A stretch of 64,000 nt of DNA from Pseudoalteromonas sp. HM-SA03 (GTDB lineage: Bacteria > Pseudomonadota > Gammaproteobacteria > Enterobacterales > Alteromonadaceae): the NCBI RefSeq assembly GCF_002289345.1, contig NZ_NSDG01000029.1:48032-112031 (forward strand), written 5' to 3'. The notes beneath the pieces were generated by a model. That model made no database searches, was not told the origin of the DNA, and saw only the letters and a program-made list of their open reading frames with translations. A program made the translations under genes and the position numbers. Shown here one piece after another: positions 8,288-16,459 of the stretch. Every line of letters begins with the position of its first letter. Within the stretch, counting starts at the first letter, position 1.

Positions 8288-9898
8288 TTAGTCTCTCCTT
8301 GCCTCAGCGAGCGAAATACCACCAAATGGACGTAGTGAGACGCCCTTGATATCAGAGCTAGTTGCTTGGAACCTTAGCCCGTGAGCAATTGGAACGAGAG
8401 GCAGTTGCTCAATTACCATTTTTTGTGCTTGCTGATAATAGTATTTTCTTTCTTCCATATCGTTGGTGTCTAACGCTTGAGTGAGCAATAAGTCAAACTC
8501 CGGATTACACCAGTTGGATGGGTTTTTACCGCTAAATGTCGCAGTGCAGCTCAATAACGGGCTGAAGAAATTATCTGGATCAGGTGTATCTGCTGCCCAG
8601 CCTAATAACACGCTATCATGCTCATGGCGGCCTACGCGTTCAATAAAGGTATTCCATTCGTACTCGACTATTCTGGCATTGACGCCAATATCACGTAAAT
8701 CACGTTGAATAAGCTCTGCCATTTTCCGCGCGTTAGGATTGTAAATTCGCGACACCGGCATGGCCCATAAAGTCATGGAAAAACCACCCTCAAGACCCGC
8801 TTGTTTCAAATACTCTTTGGCTTTGTCAGGGTCATATGTTGGCATTTTTTGCTGCGCTTCAAATGCCCATGAAGAAGGGGGAAGCATCGAGCGGGCTAAA
8901 ATTCCATTGTTGTAAAATACCGCTTGCATGATTTTTTCAAAATCTATGCTGTGCGCCAGCGCTTTGCGGACCAATGGATTATCAAATGGTGGCTTTTCGG
9001 TGTTGAATGCCCAGTAACCTATATTCAGATTTGCGGCCTTCTCAACTTCTATGTCTTTTCTTTGCTCAAGCACGGTGAGCTGGGTAGCACTGGGATGCGC
9101 CGTAATATCACATTCTTTAGTTAGCATTTTCGCGATGCGGCTAGTGCCATTGGTGGTGATGTCGTAGACCAATTGTTCCATGTATACTGGGTGTTTCCAG
9201 TAATGCTCATGGCGATAATATCGGATCAGGTTATCACGTAAAAATTCACGGTACTTATACGGACCGGTGCCTACGGGCTTTTGATCAAAATCTTGCTTAT
9301 GTTCAAGCTGTATAAGCTGATCGGCATATTCTTTAGAAAGAATGACAGCGAAGTCTGTGGCGATATTGGATAAAAAGCTACTTTCCGCGTTGAACAGCTC
9401 AAAGCGAACGGTATGTTCATCCACTTTTTTTACTTGGCGGATCAGTTGGTCGAGTCCAATACTTTGAAAATAAGGATAATTTGCATCACCAACAAAGTGG
9501 TACGGATTGTAAACATCAAATAAACGGTTAAATGAGAATACCACATCATCGGCATTCATTTTTCTTGTTGGTGTGAAGTAGAGGGTATCGTGAAATTGGA
9601 CATCATCCCTCAGGGTAAAAATGAAAGATTTACCGTCATCGCTGACCTGCCAAGACGTTGCCAACTCAGGTAAGAATTCGCCGCTTTCAGGATCAATACT
9701 GATCAAGGTGTCATAAAGCTGATTGGCAATAATATCAATCGTAGACCCTGTTGTGGTCACTTGTGGATTAAATGACACAGGGTTCGCTTCTGCACAATAT
9801 ACTAAGCCTTGTGACTTATCATTCACTTTATTTGGCGCCTGATCTGTACAGCCAAATAAAGCGGTACACAGCACACCAAAAAACAATTTACGCACCAC
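8288..9898 (-). CDS. sapA: Periplasmic solute-binding protein SapA, predicted lipoprotein
   Basis: A 536-residue family-5 extracellular solute-binding protein (SBP_bac_5). Conserved blocks shared with SapA/DppA include FTPTRKMNADDVVF, QPVGTGPY, PDPDNFFSPLLSC and a C-terminal IKGVSLRPFG. The signal peptide ends in FGC (Cys17), a lipobox, so the protein is probably tethered to the membrane. It would hand substrate, thought to be peptides, haem or polyamines, to SapBC. The start is a GTG at 9898 that overlaps the pspF stop TAG by one base (TAGTG on the minus strand); a second GTG follows directly, so the start could be one codon later. Confidence 0.92.
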   Translation of the reverse strand: MVRKLFFGVLCTALFGCTDQAPNKVNDKSQGLVYCAEANPVSFNPQVTTTGSTIDIIANQLYDTLISIDPESGEFLPELATSWQVSDDGKSFIFTLRDDVQFHDTLYFTPTRKMNADDVVFSFNRLFDVYNPYHFVGDANYPYFQSIGLDQLIRQVKKVDEHTVRFELFNAESSFLSNIATDFAVILSKEYADQLIQLEHKQDFDQKPVGTGPYKYREFLRDNLIRYYRHEHYWKHPVYMEQLVYDITTNGTSRIAKMLTKECDITAHPSATQLTVLEQRKDIEVEKAANLNIGYWAFNTEKPPFDNPLVRKALAHSIDFEKIMQAVFYNNGILARSMLPPSSWAFEAQQKMPTYDPDKAKEYLKQAGLEGGFSMTLWAMPVSRIYNPNARKMAELIQRDLRDIGVNARIVEYEWNTFIERVGRHEHDSVLLGWAADTPDPDNFFSPLLSCTATFSGKNPSNWCNPEFDLLLTQALDTNDMEERKYYYQQAQKMVIEQLPLVPIAHGLRFQATSSDIKGVSLRPFGGISLAEARRD

Positions 9899-10989
9899 TA
9901 TGCCTCTTGTTTTTGGTTTTGGTCCAGTAGGTTGTATTTTTTCAAATAACCTCTCAGTTGATGATACGTCAAACCAAGGTTTTGTGCAGTTTTCTTTTGA
10001 TTAAATTGACTAAATTCAAGCGCTTTTTGCAGCATTGTGATTTCATAGCCGTTGGAAAGCGATTTTAAATCACAAGGGAAGTCGAACTCGAGGGCTGGAT
10101 CTGCCTGTTGTTCATTACTCGGTTGCGCCGCAGGCAACGGCTCAACTTTATGAGTGGCTACAGTTGTTGGCTGGGCATTTGGTGCTTTGATCCGTTGGCT
10201 CGGCCTAAATGGGCTAGCAAAGGGGTCAAACACAATATCATGAACCGGAATTTGGTCGTTGCCATGGCGATATAAACTACGTTCAACTACATTTTTGAGC
10301 TCACGAATATTACCGGGCCACGGGTAATCAAGCAGCTTTTCGATGGCTTTGCGGGTAAAGCCGCTAAATAACTCCCATCCTAAATCCCGAGCCATATTTA
10401 TCGCAAAATGTTCGGCCAATAATAAGATGTCTTCTTTTCTCGCTCTTAAAGGCGGTAAAGTGATGACGTCAAATGCGAGGCGGTCCAATAAGTCGTGTCT
10501 GAACTCTCCAGCATCGGCAAGAGTGGGGAGATCTTCATTGGTAGCGCATACCAGTCGAGTATCTACTTTTATGGTTTGCTTGCCGCCAACTCGCTCGAAC
10601 TCACCGTATTCAATTACACGCAAGAGCTTTTCTTGCACCATTGCAGAGGTATTAGCTAACTCATCCAAAAACAGTGTGCCACTGTTAGCGCGTTCAAATC
10701 GACCTTCATGGCGCTTGCTCGCACCGGTAAAGGCACCGCTCTCGTGACCAAATAACTCACTCTCTAAGAGGTTTTCGTTTAGGGCTGCGCAGTTCAGTTT
10801 GACGTATTCTTGATCCCAGCGCTCTGAGAGATAATGCAAGCGCGCCGCAATTAATTCTTTACCTGTGCCACGCTCGCCAATAATAAGCACGGGCTTTTCT
10901 AAAGGAGCGAGCTGTGAAACCTTGTCTAGCACAGCTAAAAAGCTGTCAGATTGGCCTAATAAATTATCCTGTTGGCGAAAACGGCTCAT
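9898..10989 (-). CDS. pspF: Psp operon transcriptional activator PspF
   Basis: A 363-residue sigma-54 enhancer-binding protein with no N-terminal receiver or sensory domain, as expected for PspF, where PspA is the negative regulator. The AAA+ domain starts almost at residue 1: Walker A GERGTGKE (38-45), the sigma-54-contacting loop GAFTGA (85-90) and Walker B GTLFLDEL. A FIS-type helix-turn-helix lies at the C-terminus (KTAQNLGLTYHQLRGYLKKY). A Gln/Pro/Ala-rich linker at about 265-300 makes it longer than E. coli PspF (325). It is divergent from pspA and overlaps sapA by one base, so sap transcription may begin at the pspF promoter. Confidence 0.95.
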   Translation of the reverse strand: MSRFRQQDNLLGQSDSFLAVLDKVSQLAPLEKPVLIIGERGTGKELIAARLHYLSERWDQEYVKLNCAALNENLLESELFGHESGAFTGASKRHEGRFERANSGTLFLDELANTSAMVQEKLLRVIEYGEFERVGGKQTIKVDTRLVCATNEDLPTLADAGEFRHDLLDRLAFDVITLPPLRARKEDILLLAEHFAINMARDLGWELFSGFTRKAIEKLLDYPWPGNIRELKNVVERSLYRHGNDQIPVHDIVFDPFASPFRPSQRIKAPNAQPTTVATHKVEPLPAAQPSNEQQADPALEFDFPCDLKSLSNGYEITMLQKALEFSQFNQKKTAQNLGLTYHQLRGYLKKYNLLDQNQKQEA

Positions 10990-11002
10990 ATTGCCTAACT
11001 CT

Positions 11003-11033
11003 TAGTGGTTTTTACTAATAACTAGTGTATTTC
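11003..11033 (+). promoter_or_regulatory. Candidate PspF upstream activating sites
   Basis: TAGTG-N7-CTAA (11003-11018) has the same half-sites and spacing that I recall for the E. coli PspF enhancer. A second TAGTGTATTTC lies at 11023-11033. Both sit about 105-135 bases before the expected pspA transcription start, a normal enhancer distance. They also lie just upstream of pspF on the other strand, so they could mediate its autoregulation. Confidence 0.5.
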
Positions 11034-11110
11034 AAAAAAAGGGATAACTAAAGGCTTTTTAAAAATAAAATAACCTTATGATTTTATTGTGTTTTTAAAT
11101 TTGTTAAAGT

Positions 11111-11126
11111 TGGCAAGCTATTTGAT
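11111..11126 (+). promoter_or_regulatory. Sigma-54 promoter of pspA
   Basis: TGGCAAGCTATTTGAT fits the -24/-12 pattern TGGCAC-N5-TTGC, with GG at 11112-11113 and GA ten bases later in place of GC. The pspA promoter of E. coli also departs from GC at this point. The predicted start is near 11136, about 37 bases before the pspA ATG. Confidence 0.75.
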
Positions 11127-11172
11127 ACATAGACAGTAAGCAATTTAGCTATTAACCAAAGAGGTAACCACT

Positions 11173-11832
11173 ATGGGAATTTTTTCTCGTTTTGCAGACA
11201 TAGTGAATTCTAATATCAATGCTATTTTGGATAAAGCCGAAGATCCAGAAAAAATGGTTCGCCTAATTATCCAAGAAATGGAAGATACACTAGTCGAAGT
11301 AAGATCGACCTCAGCAAAAACACTCGCTGAGAAAAAGGAGTTAACACGCCGTCTAGATCAGCTAAAAGCACAGGTAGATGATTGGCAAACCAAAGCAGAG
11401 CTTGCACTAAGTAAAGAACGTGAAGATTTAGCACGTGCTGCTTTACTTGAAAAGCAAAAGTCTGCGGAGGATGTTGCAGCCCTTGAAAAAGAGCTAGAGC
11501 ATGTAGACACGCACATTGAAAAGCTGCAGCAAGAAGTCAGTACATTACAAGATAAATTGGCCGACGCAAAAGCGCGCCAAAAAGCGATTGTTCTGCGCCA
11601 GCGTTCAGCTGAATCTCGTTTAGAGGTGAAAAAGGCACTAGACAGCAGTAAAGTAGATGATGCCCTAAATCGCTTTGAACGTTATGAGAGCAAAATCGAT
11701 GGCCTAGAGTCGCAAATCGAATCTTACGATTTAGGTAAGAAATCTTTAGCGGATGAGATTGCTGATCTGCAAAAGAACGAAAAGATTGACGATGAGCTTG
11801 AACAGCTGAAAAAGAAAATGGCTGAAAAGTGA
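11173..11832 (+). CDS. pspA: Phage shock protein A
   Basis: A 219-residue PspA/IM30 family protein, almost entirely coiled coil (residues about 25-215). The conserved N-terminus is MGIFSRFADIVNSNINAILDKAEDP. PspA binds PspF and holds it off in unstressed cells; under membrane stress it is recruited to PspB/PspC and forms membrane-supporting assemblies. It belongs to the ESCRT-III superfamily. The first gene of the pspABC-ycjXF operon, it is preceded by GAGGTAA as ribosome site and a sigma-54 promoter. Length and order match E. coli. Confidence 0.97.
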   Translation: MGIFSRFADIVNSNINAILDKAEDPEKMVRLIIQEMEDTLVEVRSTSAKTLAEKKELTRRLDQLKAQVDDWQTKAELALSKEREDLARAALLEKQKSAEDVAALEKELEHVDTHIEKLQQEVSTLQDKLADAKARQKAIVLRQRSAESRLEVKKALDSSKVDDALNRFERYESKIDGLESQIESYDLGKKSLADEIADLQKNEKIDDELEQLKKKMAEK

Positions 11833-11840
11833 AAATAGTC

Positions 11841-11863
11841 GCACCTACTGTCAGGGTAGGTGC
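11841..11863 (+). terminator. Hairpin between pspA and pspB
   Basis: GCACCTAC (11841-11848) and GTAGGTGC (11856-11863) form a perfect 8-bp stem with a 7-base loop, 9 bases after the pspA stop. No T run follows, so it is better read as an attenuator or a 3'-end stabiliser for pspA mRNA than as a full terminator. Confidence 0.5.
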
Positions 11864-11909
11864 TAACCATCTACAATAATAACAGCCAGGTTGAAGGCAG
11901 GAGAAGATT

Positions 11910-12143
11910 ATGTTTGACGCAGAAGTTTTAATGGCTCCGTTGATTATTTTTATGGTCATCGTGGCACCACTTTGGTTGATTTTGCACTACCGTAGCAAAA
12001 AGCAGGTAAGCCAAGGGTTAAGTGAACACGAGCATCGTCAGCTTATCGAATTAGCCAGCAAGGCAGAAAAAATGGCAGATCGTGTTGAAACGTTAGAAGC
12101 TTTACTTGACCAAGAGTCACCACAATGGAGACGCAAGTTATGA
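11910..12143 (+). CDS. pspB: Phage shock protein B
   Basis: A 77-residue membrane protein: a single helix at residues about 7-27 (LIIFMVIVAPLWLILHY), then a charged helical tail with a heptad pattern (LIELASKAEKMADRVETLEALL). PspB works with PspC in the inner membrane to sense damage and pull PspA off PspF. GGAGAAG precedes the ATG. The stop overlaps the pspC start (ATGA). Confidence 0.95.
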   Translation: MFDAEVLMAPLIIFMVIVAPLWLILHYRSKKQVSQGLSEHEHRQLIELASKAEKMADRVETLEALLDQESPQWRRKL

Positions 12144-12541
12144 GTAGACTAAAGCGAGAGCTATATCGTGACCCAAGTCGCGGCAAGATAGCTGGGGTAT
12201 GCGCAGGTCTTAGCGATTACTTCAACATGGAGTTATGGCTTGTTAGGATCTTATTCATCACAGCCGTGCTATTATCAGGTGGTCCATTATTTATCGTGGT
12301 GTATGTGGCATGCTGGTTTATTTTAGATAAACGTGAAGTGACGCCAAACCGTTCGTCTGATGCGAAAGATGAAGATAAAGTATCGGTGAAGTTTAAGGTG
12401 TGGCAAAAAGGCGAGCCGCCAAGACAGGCACTTTACGACCTAAAGGACAGATTATCACGACTTGATGGTCGCATTCAGAACATGGAACGCTATGTAACTT
12501 CCCCTGAATTTACAGTTAGCAGAGAAATCGACAAGCTATAG
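12140..12541 (+). CDS. pspC: Phage shock protein C
   Basis: A 133-residue PspC-domain protein. The N-terminal motif RDPSRGKIAGVCAGLSDYF is followed by two hydrophobic segments (LWLVRILFITAVLLSG and LFIVVYVACWFIL) and a cytoplasmic or periplasmic tail with a leucine-zipper pattern. With PspB it is the membrane stress sensor. I chose the ATG at 12140, which overlaps the pspB stop as ATGA; an ATG 15 bases earlier is also in frame. Confidence 0.95.
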   Translation: MSRLKRELYRDPSRGKIAGVCAGLSDYFNMELWLVRILFITAVLLSGGPLFIVVYVACWFILDKREVTPNRSSDAKDEDKVSVKFKVWQKGEPPRQALYDLKDRLSRLDGRIQNMERYVTSPEFTVSREIDKL

Positions 12542-12557
12542 GCGGTATAGGCCGCCT
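12540..12557 (+). terminator. Short hairpin after pspC
   Basis: AGGCGG (12540-12545), a 6-base loop and CCGCCT (12552-12557) overlap the pspC stop codon. No T run follows at once, so this is a weak attenuator before ycjX at best. Confidence 0.35.
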
Positions 12558-12588
12558 TGGCATTTTCTTAAGGGGCACTTTTCTATTT

Positions 12589-14001
12589 ATGACTACGTCA
12601 CGCTTTCGAACCCCATCTTCCTTAGATAAGTTAAAACAACAAGCCAAAAAAACGCTCCACCGCTCTTTTGATAAGCATATAAAGCTTGCCGTAACCGGGT
12701 TTAGTGGCAGCGGAAAAACCGCATTTATTACGGCGCTTATCAAGCATCTGACTACCCAAACGAGCACCGACAACTTACCGTTTTTAGATGTCGTGAGTGA
12801 AGGTCGTCTTGTTGCGTGTCGTCCTGAGCCGCAGAAGGCACTGGCGGTACCAACTTTTGACTATCAGCAAGCGATAACTTGTTTGTTGGAAGAGCCGCCA
12901 ACATGGCCTGCGTCCACCAAACGTATCAACACCTTAACACTGGCGTTTAGGTATCATAGTGAACGTGGACTCAAACAGCACTTAGCGCAAACCCATACAC
13001 TATACCTTGAACTATACGATTACCCAGGTGAATGGTTAATGGACTTGCCGCTACTTAAAATGACTTTTCCCGAGTGGTGTGAGCAGCAATTTGCATTATT
13101 AAATAAGCCTAAATATCAGCCATTTGCACAAACGTTTTTACAGCTACTCGAGCAGTTTGATGGGACTGAAGTGGTGGATGAAAGTAAGCTGAAAACGCTT
13201 GCACAAAGTTACCATGCGCTTTTAGCGCAGTTGCAGCGGGACACTCGTTTATCTAACTTGCAACCCGGTCGAGCGTTGATCCCGGGTGACCTCGAGGGAG
13301 CGCCAATACTGCTGTTTTTCCCGGTACAAATTCACCCAAACGACATTAGCGAGCATTCACAATATCAACAGCTTGTGGAGCGTTTTGAAGCCTACAAAAA
13401 GCAAGTCGTCGCACCTTTTTACAAAGATTACTTTTGTCAGTTTGACCGCCAAGTCGTGTTAGTTGACTTATTGGGTAGCTTAAGTGATGGCTATGACACA
13501 TTGAAAGAGCAAGAAGTTGCGTTAAAGCAGATCCTCGCCATGTTTTCTCATGGTAAAAGTGGCTTTTTGTCTCGTTTATTTAACCCAAAAATAGATAAGG
13601 TGCTATTTGCCGCCAACAAATGTGATGGCGTCTTGAACGAGCAGCAGACCAATTTGACAAGGTTGTTAAATGAAATGCTGGTGGACAGTGCCAATGAGCT
13701 TCGCTTCAACGGGGTAACCGTGGATACGATGTCTCTTTCTTCGGTGAGAAGTGTTGAGTCAAGGGCGGTGAAAGAGGGGACGCAACATGTGCAATGTATT
13801 TACGGCAAGCCAGTCGGCGAGCAGCAGTTTATTAATTATGTGCCACCAACTCCGCCTGATCACGTTCCAAAAGCGCAGGCTTGGCCTCAAAATGGGTTTG
13901 AGTTTTTAGCGTTTGAGCCGCTACCCGCGAGGCAAGGAAACTTATCGCATATCAGGCTTGATCATGCTTTGCAGTTCTTAATTGGAGATAAATTAAGATG
14001 A
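12589..14001 (+). CDS. ycjX: YcjX family P-loop GTPase-like protein
   Basis: A 470-residue protein of the YcjX/DUF463 family. A Walker A motif GFSGSGKT (37-44) follows a basic N-terminal helix, and a conserved YDYPGEWLMDLPLL block lies near residues 142-155. YcjX and YcjF are widely co-conserved with psp genes and are induced with the Psp response; YcjX is a dynamin-like or stress-related GTPase of uncertain role. The stop overlaps the ycjF start by 4 bases (ATGA). The length agrees with E. coli (465). Confidence 0.92.
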   Translation: MTTSRFRTPSSLDKLKQQAKKTLHRSFDKHIKLAVTGFSGSGKTAFITALIKHLTTQTSTDNLPFLDVVSEGRLVACRPEPQKALAVPTFDYQQAITCLLEEPPTWPASTKRINTLTLAFRYHSERGLKQHLAQTHTLYLELYDYPGEWLMDLPLLKMTFPEWCEQQFALLNKPKYQPFAQTFLQLLEQFDGTEVVDESKLKTLAQSYHALLAQLQRDTRLSNLQPGRALIPGDLEGAPILLFFPVQIHPNDISEHSQYQQLVERFEAYKKQVVAPFYKDYFCQFDRQVVLVDLLGSLSDGYDTLKEQEVALKQILAMFSHGKSGFLSRLFNPKIDKVLFAANKCDGVLNEQQTNLTRLLNEMLVDSANELRFNGVTVDTMSLSSVRSVESRAVKEGTQHVQCIYGKPVGEQQFINYVPPTPPDHVPKAQAWPQNGFEFLAFEPLPARQGNLSHIRLDHALQFLIGDKLR

Positions 14002-15020
14002 CAGATCAGACAAAATCTTACCAAGGTTCGGGTAGGCGCTTAAACATCGACACAGAAAGCCAAGATGAATCTCAACTGGGTGGAGAAGGTAAAGTTCTCG
14101 GCAATGAGCTGATTGTGAGCGAGAACCTTGATACAGTGCCTGAACCCGAGTTACCGAAAATTGAACGTATCTACGAATCGCCTTGGCGATTTGGGTTTAA
14201 GCAGTGCTTTTTGCTTGCGCTATTAATACTTATCATTGTGGAAGCAGCACTGACCTTGATAGAGAGCTATGAGCAAAATATTCTGCTGTTTAGTCTATAC
14301 ACCACCGTGTTGTCTCTTGGTTTACTTGCGCTATTTAAGTTCTTATTTTCGGAAGTCATCGCACTTAGCAAGCTAAAACAACATCAGCAAATTAAGCATG
14401 ATGCCCAGCGCTTATTACAAAGTGACCAAATTGGCGAGGCGCGAGCTTGGCTTGGGCCACTATTAAAAGCGCATCCAGAGCAAAAGGTTGCCGCATTTGA
14501 AGAGGCGTTACAGCCTCACCACACAGACAAAGAAGTCATCACTTTATATGAAAAAACTTTGCTCCGAGGCCAAGATGCTGAAGCTAAAAAGCTAATTCAG
14601 GAGCATGCAACAACATCGGCGCTCTTAGTTGCTTTAAGTCCACTTGCACTTGTGGATATGCTGGCGGTGCTGTGGCGCGGAGTCGTGCTGGTGGAAAAGA
14701 TCAGCAAACATTATGGTATTCGATTAGCGTATCGCAGCCGCATCACCTTGTACAAAATGTTGTTGAAGCAAATGGTGTTTGTTGGCGCAAGTGAATTGGT
14801 AAGCGACCTTGCTGCGACCAGTGTGGGGGCTGAATTACTTGGCAAGCTTTCTACCCGTTCAGCACAGGGCTTGAGTGCTGGGATATTCACAGCTCGTTTG
14901 GGCTATAAGGCGATGGAACTTTGTCGACCATTACCACGCTTGGAGCACAAACAAAGCTTTTTGAAAAGTGCGATTAGCTCAGTCGTTGATGTGCTACTAA
15001 GGCGTAGCAAAAAAGATTAA
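13998..15020 (+). CDS. ycjF: YcjF family inner-membrane protein (DUF697)
   Basis: A 340-residue TIGR01620/DUF697 protein. An acidic soluble N-terminus (about 60 residues) is followed by two adjacent transmembrane helices near residues 70-115, then a helical region and the DUF697 segment (LSPLALVDMLAVLWRGVVLV). It is predicted to be in the inner membrane. It is the last gene of the psp block, translationally coupled to ycjX. Its role in the Psp response is not defined. In E. coli tyrR follows ycjF; here a methionine gamma-lyase gene does. Confidence 0.92.
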   Translation: MTDQTKSYQGSGRRLNIDTESQDESQLGGEGKVLGNELIVSENLDTVPEPELPKIERIYESPWRFGFKQCFLLALLILIIVEAALTLIESYEQNILLFSLYTTVLSLGLLALFKFLFSEVIALSKLKQHQQIKHDAQRLLQSDQIGEARAWLGPLLKAHPEQKVAAFEEALQPHHTDKEVITLYEKTLLRGQDAEAKKLIQEHATTSALLVALSPLALVDMLAVLWRGVVLVEKISKHYGIRLAYRSRITLYKMLLKQMVFVGASELVSDLAATSVGAELLGKLSTRSAQGLSAGIFTARLGYKAMELCRPLPRLEHKQSFLKSAISSVVDVLLRRSKKD

Positions 15021-15056
15021 ACGGCAACAATTTTATACACCTCTTTAAGTAAAACT

Positions 15057-15082
15057 GGCTAGTCACAATAAGTGAACTAGCC
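15057..15082 (+). terminator. Possible terminator of the psp operon
   Basis: GGCTAGTCAC (15057-15066) pairs with GTGAACTAGCC (15072-15082), with one bulged A and a 5-base loop. The following bases are GTCTCCCC rather than a T run, so intrinsic termination would be weak. Confidence 0.4.
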
Positions 15083-15210
15083 GTCTCCCCATCTGGCATG
15101 CTTGTCTATTTTTCTAAACTACCCTACATATTGGTTATTACACAAAAACGACGCTAATCAATTCACTACCATGTTTATTTGGTTGGCAATAATAAAATCA
15201 GCAGGCAAGT

Positions 15211-16389
15211 ATGAAAAAATTAAGAGATGACAGTCAGTGTATTCACGGACCCAATCATTTTGACGACCCACATGGGGCGTTAACCGCTCCTTTGTATCAA
15301 ACCTCAACATTCCACTTTAAAGACGCAGCGCAAGGAGCCGCACGGTTCGCTGGTGAAGAGCCCGGTTATATCTATACTCGCTTAGGCAACCCTACGACGC
15401 GAGAGCTAGAGGAAAAAGTAGCTCGACTCGAGGGAATGGAAGATGCTGCGGCGACCGCCACTGGTATGGGTGCCGTTTCTGCATCGGTGCTGAGCTTTTT
15501 GCAGCAAGGCGATCATATGATTGCATCAAGCGCATTGTATGGTTGTAGTTTCGCACTATTTGCGCATATGTTGCCTAAATTCGGTATTGAGGTGTCATTC
15601 GTTGACTTAACCGATGAGCAAGCGTTACGTGACGCGGTACAGGAAAATACAAAACTATTGTTTGCCGAAACGCCGATCAACCCCAACATGACGGTATTAG
15701 ATCTGAAAATGTTAGGGGAGATCGCTAAACAGCACGAGCTCTTGTTTGTCGTTGACAATACCTTTATGACACCGCTTTTACAAAAGCCTGTTAATTATGG
15801 TGCTGATCTTATTGTGCACAGCGCAACCAAGTACCTAAATGGTCATGGGGATGTGGTAGCTGGGCTCGTGTGCGGTTCAAAAGAGCACATAGAACTTATC
15901 AAATTAACCGTGTTAAAAGACATTGGCGCTACAATCAGTCCGCATGATGCTTGGTTAATCAATCGAGGATTGAAAACCTTAGCTTTGCGTGTACAACGCC
16001 ACTGTCAGAGCGCACAAACTGTAGCAGAGGTCCTACAAGCACACCCTAAAGTGAACAAAGTCTACTACCCTGGTTTACCTTCGCATCCTGGTTACCAATT
16101 TCTTGGTGAACAAATGAAAGGAGCTGGTGGGGTAATTGCTTTTGAAATCAATGGCTCGCTAGAACAGGGTGAACAATTTATCAATGCGACAGAGCTGTGT
16201 ACGTTAGCGGTAAGCCTAGGTGATCCGGAAACGCTCATTCAACATCCAGCATCAATGACACACTCTCCTTATACACAAGAGGAAAGGTTAGCTGCGGGAA
16301 TTTCTGATGGACTAATTCGGATTTCAGTGGGGCTTGAAGACGTAGAAGACATTATTGACGATCTTAAGCAGGCGTTTGATAAAATATAG
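15211..16389 (+). CDS. Methionine gamma-lyase
   Basis: A 392-residue PLP enzyme of the Cys/Met metabolism (gamma) family. Lys207 in HSATKYLNGHGD binds PLP, with Asp182 (VVDNTFMTPLLQ) as cofactor partner and YTRLGNPT as phosphate-binding and neighbouring-subunit segment. Cys112 in ALYGCSFALF corresponds to the active-site cysteine that is characteristic of methionine gamma-lyases, which favours this over cystathionine gamma-lyase or gamma-synthase. The reaction splits L-methionine into methanethiol, ammonia and 2-oxobutyrate in the cytoplasm. It is a single gene with its own terminator; I see no MetJ box upstream. Confidence 0.88.
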   Translation: MKKLRDDSQCIHGPNHFDDPHGALTAPLYQTSTFHFKDAAQGAARFAGEEPGYIYTRLGNPTTRELEEKVARLEGMEDAAATATGMGAVSASVLSFLQQGDHMIASSALYGCSFALFAHMLPKFGIEVSFVDLTDEQALRDAVQENTKLLFAETPINPNMTVLDLKMLGEIAKQHELLFVVDNTFMTPLLQKPVNYGADLIVHSATKYLNGHGDVVAGLVCGSKEHIELIKLTVLKDIGATISPHDAWLINRGLKTLALRVQRHCQSAQTVAEVLQAHPKVNKVYYPGLPSHPGYQFLGEQMKGAGGVIAFEINGSLEQGEQFINATELCTLAVSLGDPETLIQHPASMTHSPYTQEERLAAGISDGLIRISVGLEDVEDIIDDLKQAFDKI

Positions 16390-16390
16390 C

Positions 16391-16408
16391 TGTAAGTTAA
16401 TTTTTACA
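16391..16408 (+). promoter_or_regulatory. TyrR/PhhR-type box, distal
   Basis: TGTAAG-N6-TTTACA matches the TyrR box TGTAAA-N6-TTTACA with one mismatch. It starts two bases after the methionine gamma-lyase stop and precedes phhA by about 240 bases. Confidence 0.6.
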
Positions 16409-16433
16409 AAGGGGTTGGGTGTAGCCCCTTTTT
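16408..16433 (+). terminator. Terminator of the methionine gamma-lyase gene
   Basis: AAAGGGG (16408-16414), a 10-base loop and CCCC (16425-16428) continue into five T (16429-16433). It lies between the two TyrR-type boxes. Confidence 0.75.
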
Positions 16434-16441
16434 ATTATGTG

Positions 16442-16459
16442 TGTAATTTTAGTTTTACA
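16442..16459 (+). promoter_or_regulatory. TyrR/PhhR-type box, proximal
   Basis: TGTAAT-N6-TTTACA is again one mismatch from the TyrR box with exact 6-base spacing. It lies 51 bases downstream of the first box, about five helical turns, so two bound dimers would face the same side of the DNA. PhhR/TyrR activation of phhAB by phenylalanine or tyrosine is known in Pseudomonas and related bacteria. Confidence 0.65.

Noticed and set aside
7252-8325. Longer N-termini for sapB (from 8325) and sapC (from 7400)
   Set aside because: The added residues overlap the upstream gene and are unlike the family. The inner ATGs at 8286 and 7265 fit family lengths and operon spacing.
10343-10747. 134-codon frame antisense to pspF
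   Set aside because: A shadow of the strongly conserved pspF frame, with Ser/Arg-rich low-complexity translation and no start signals.
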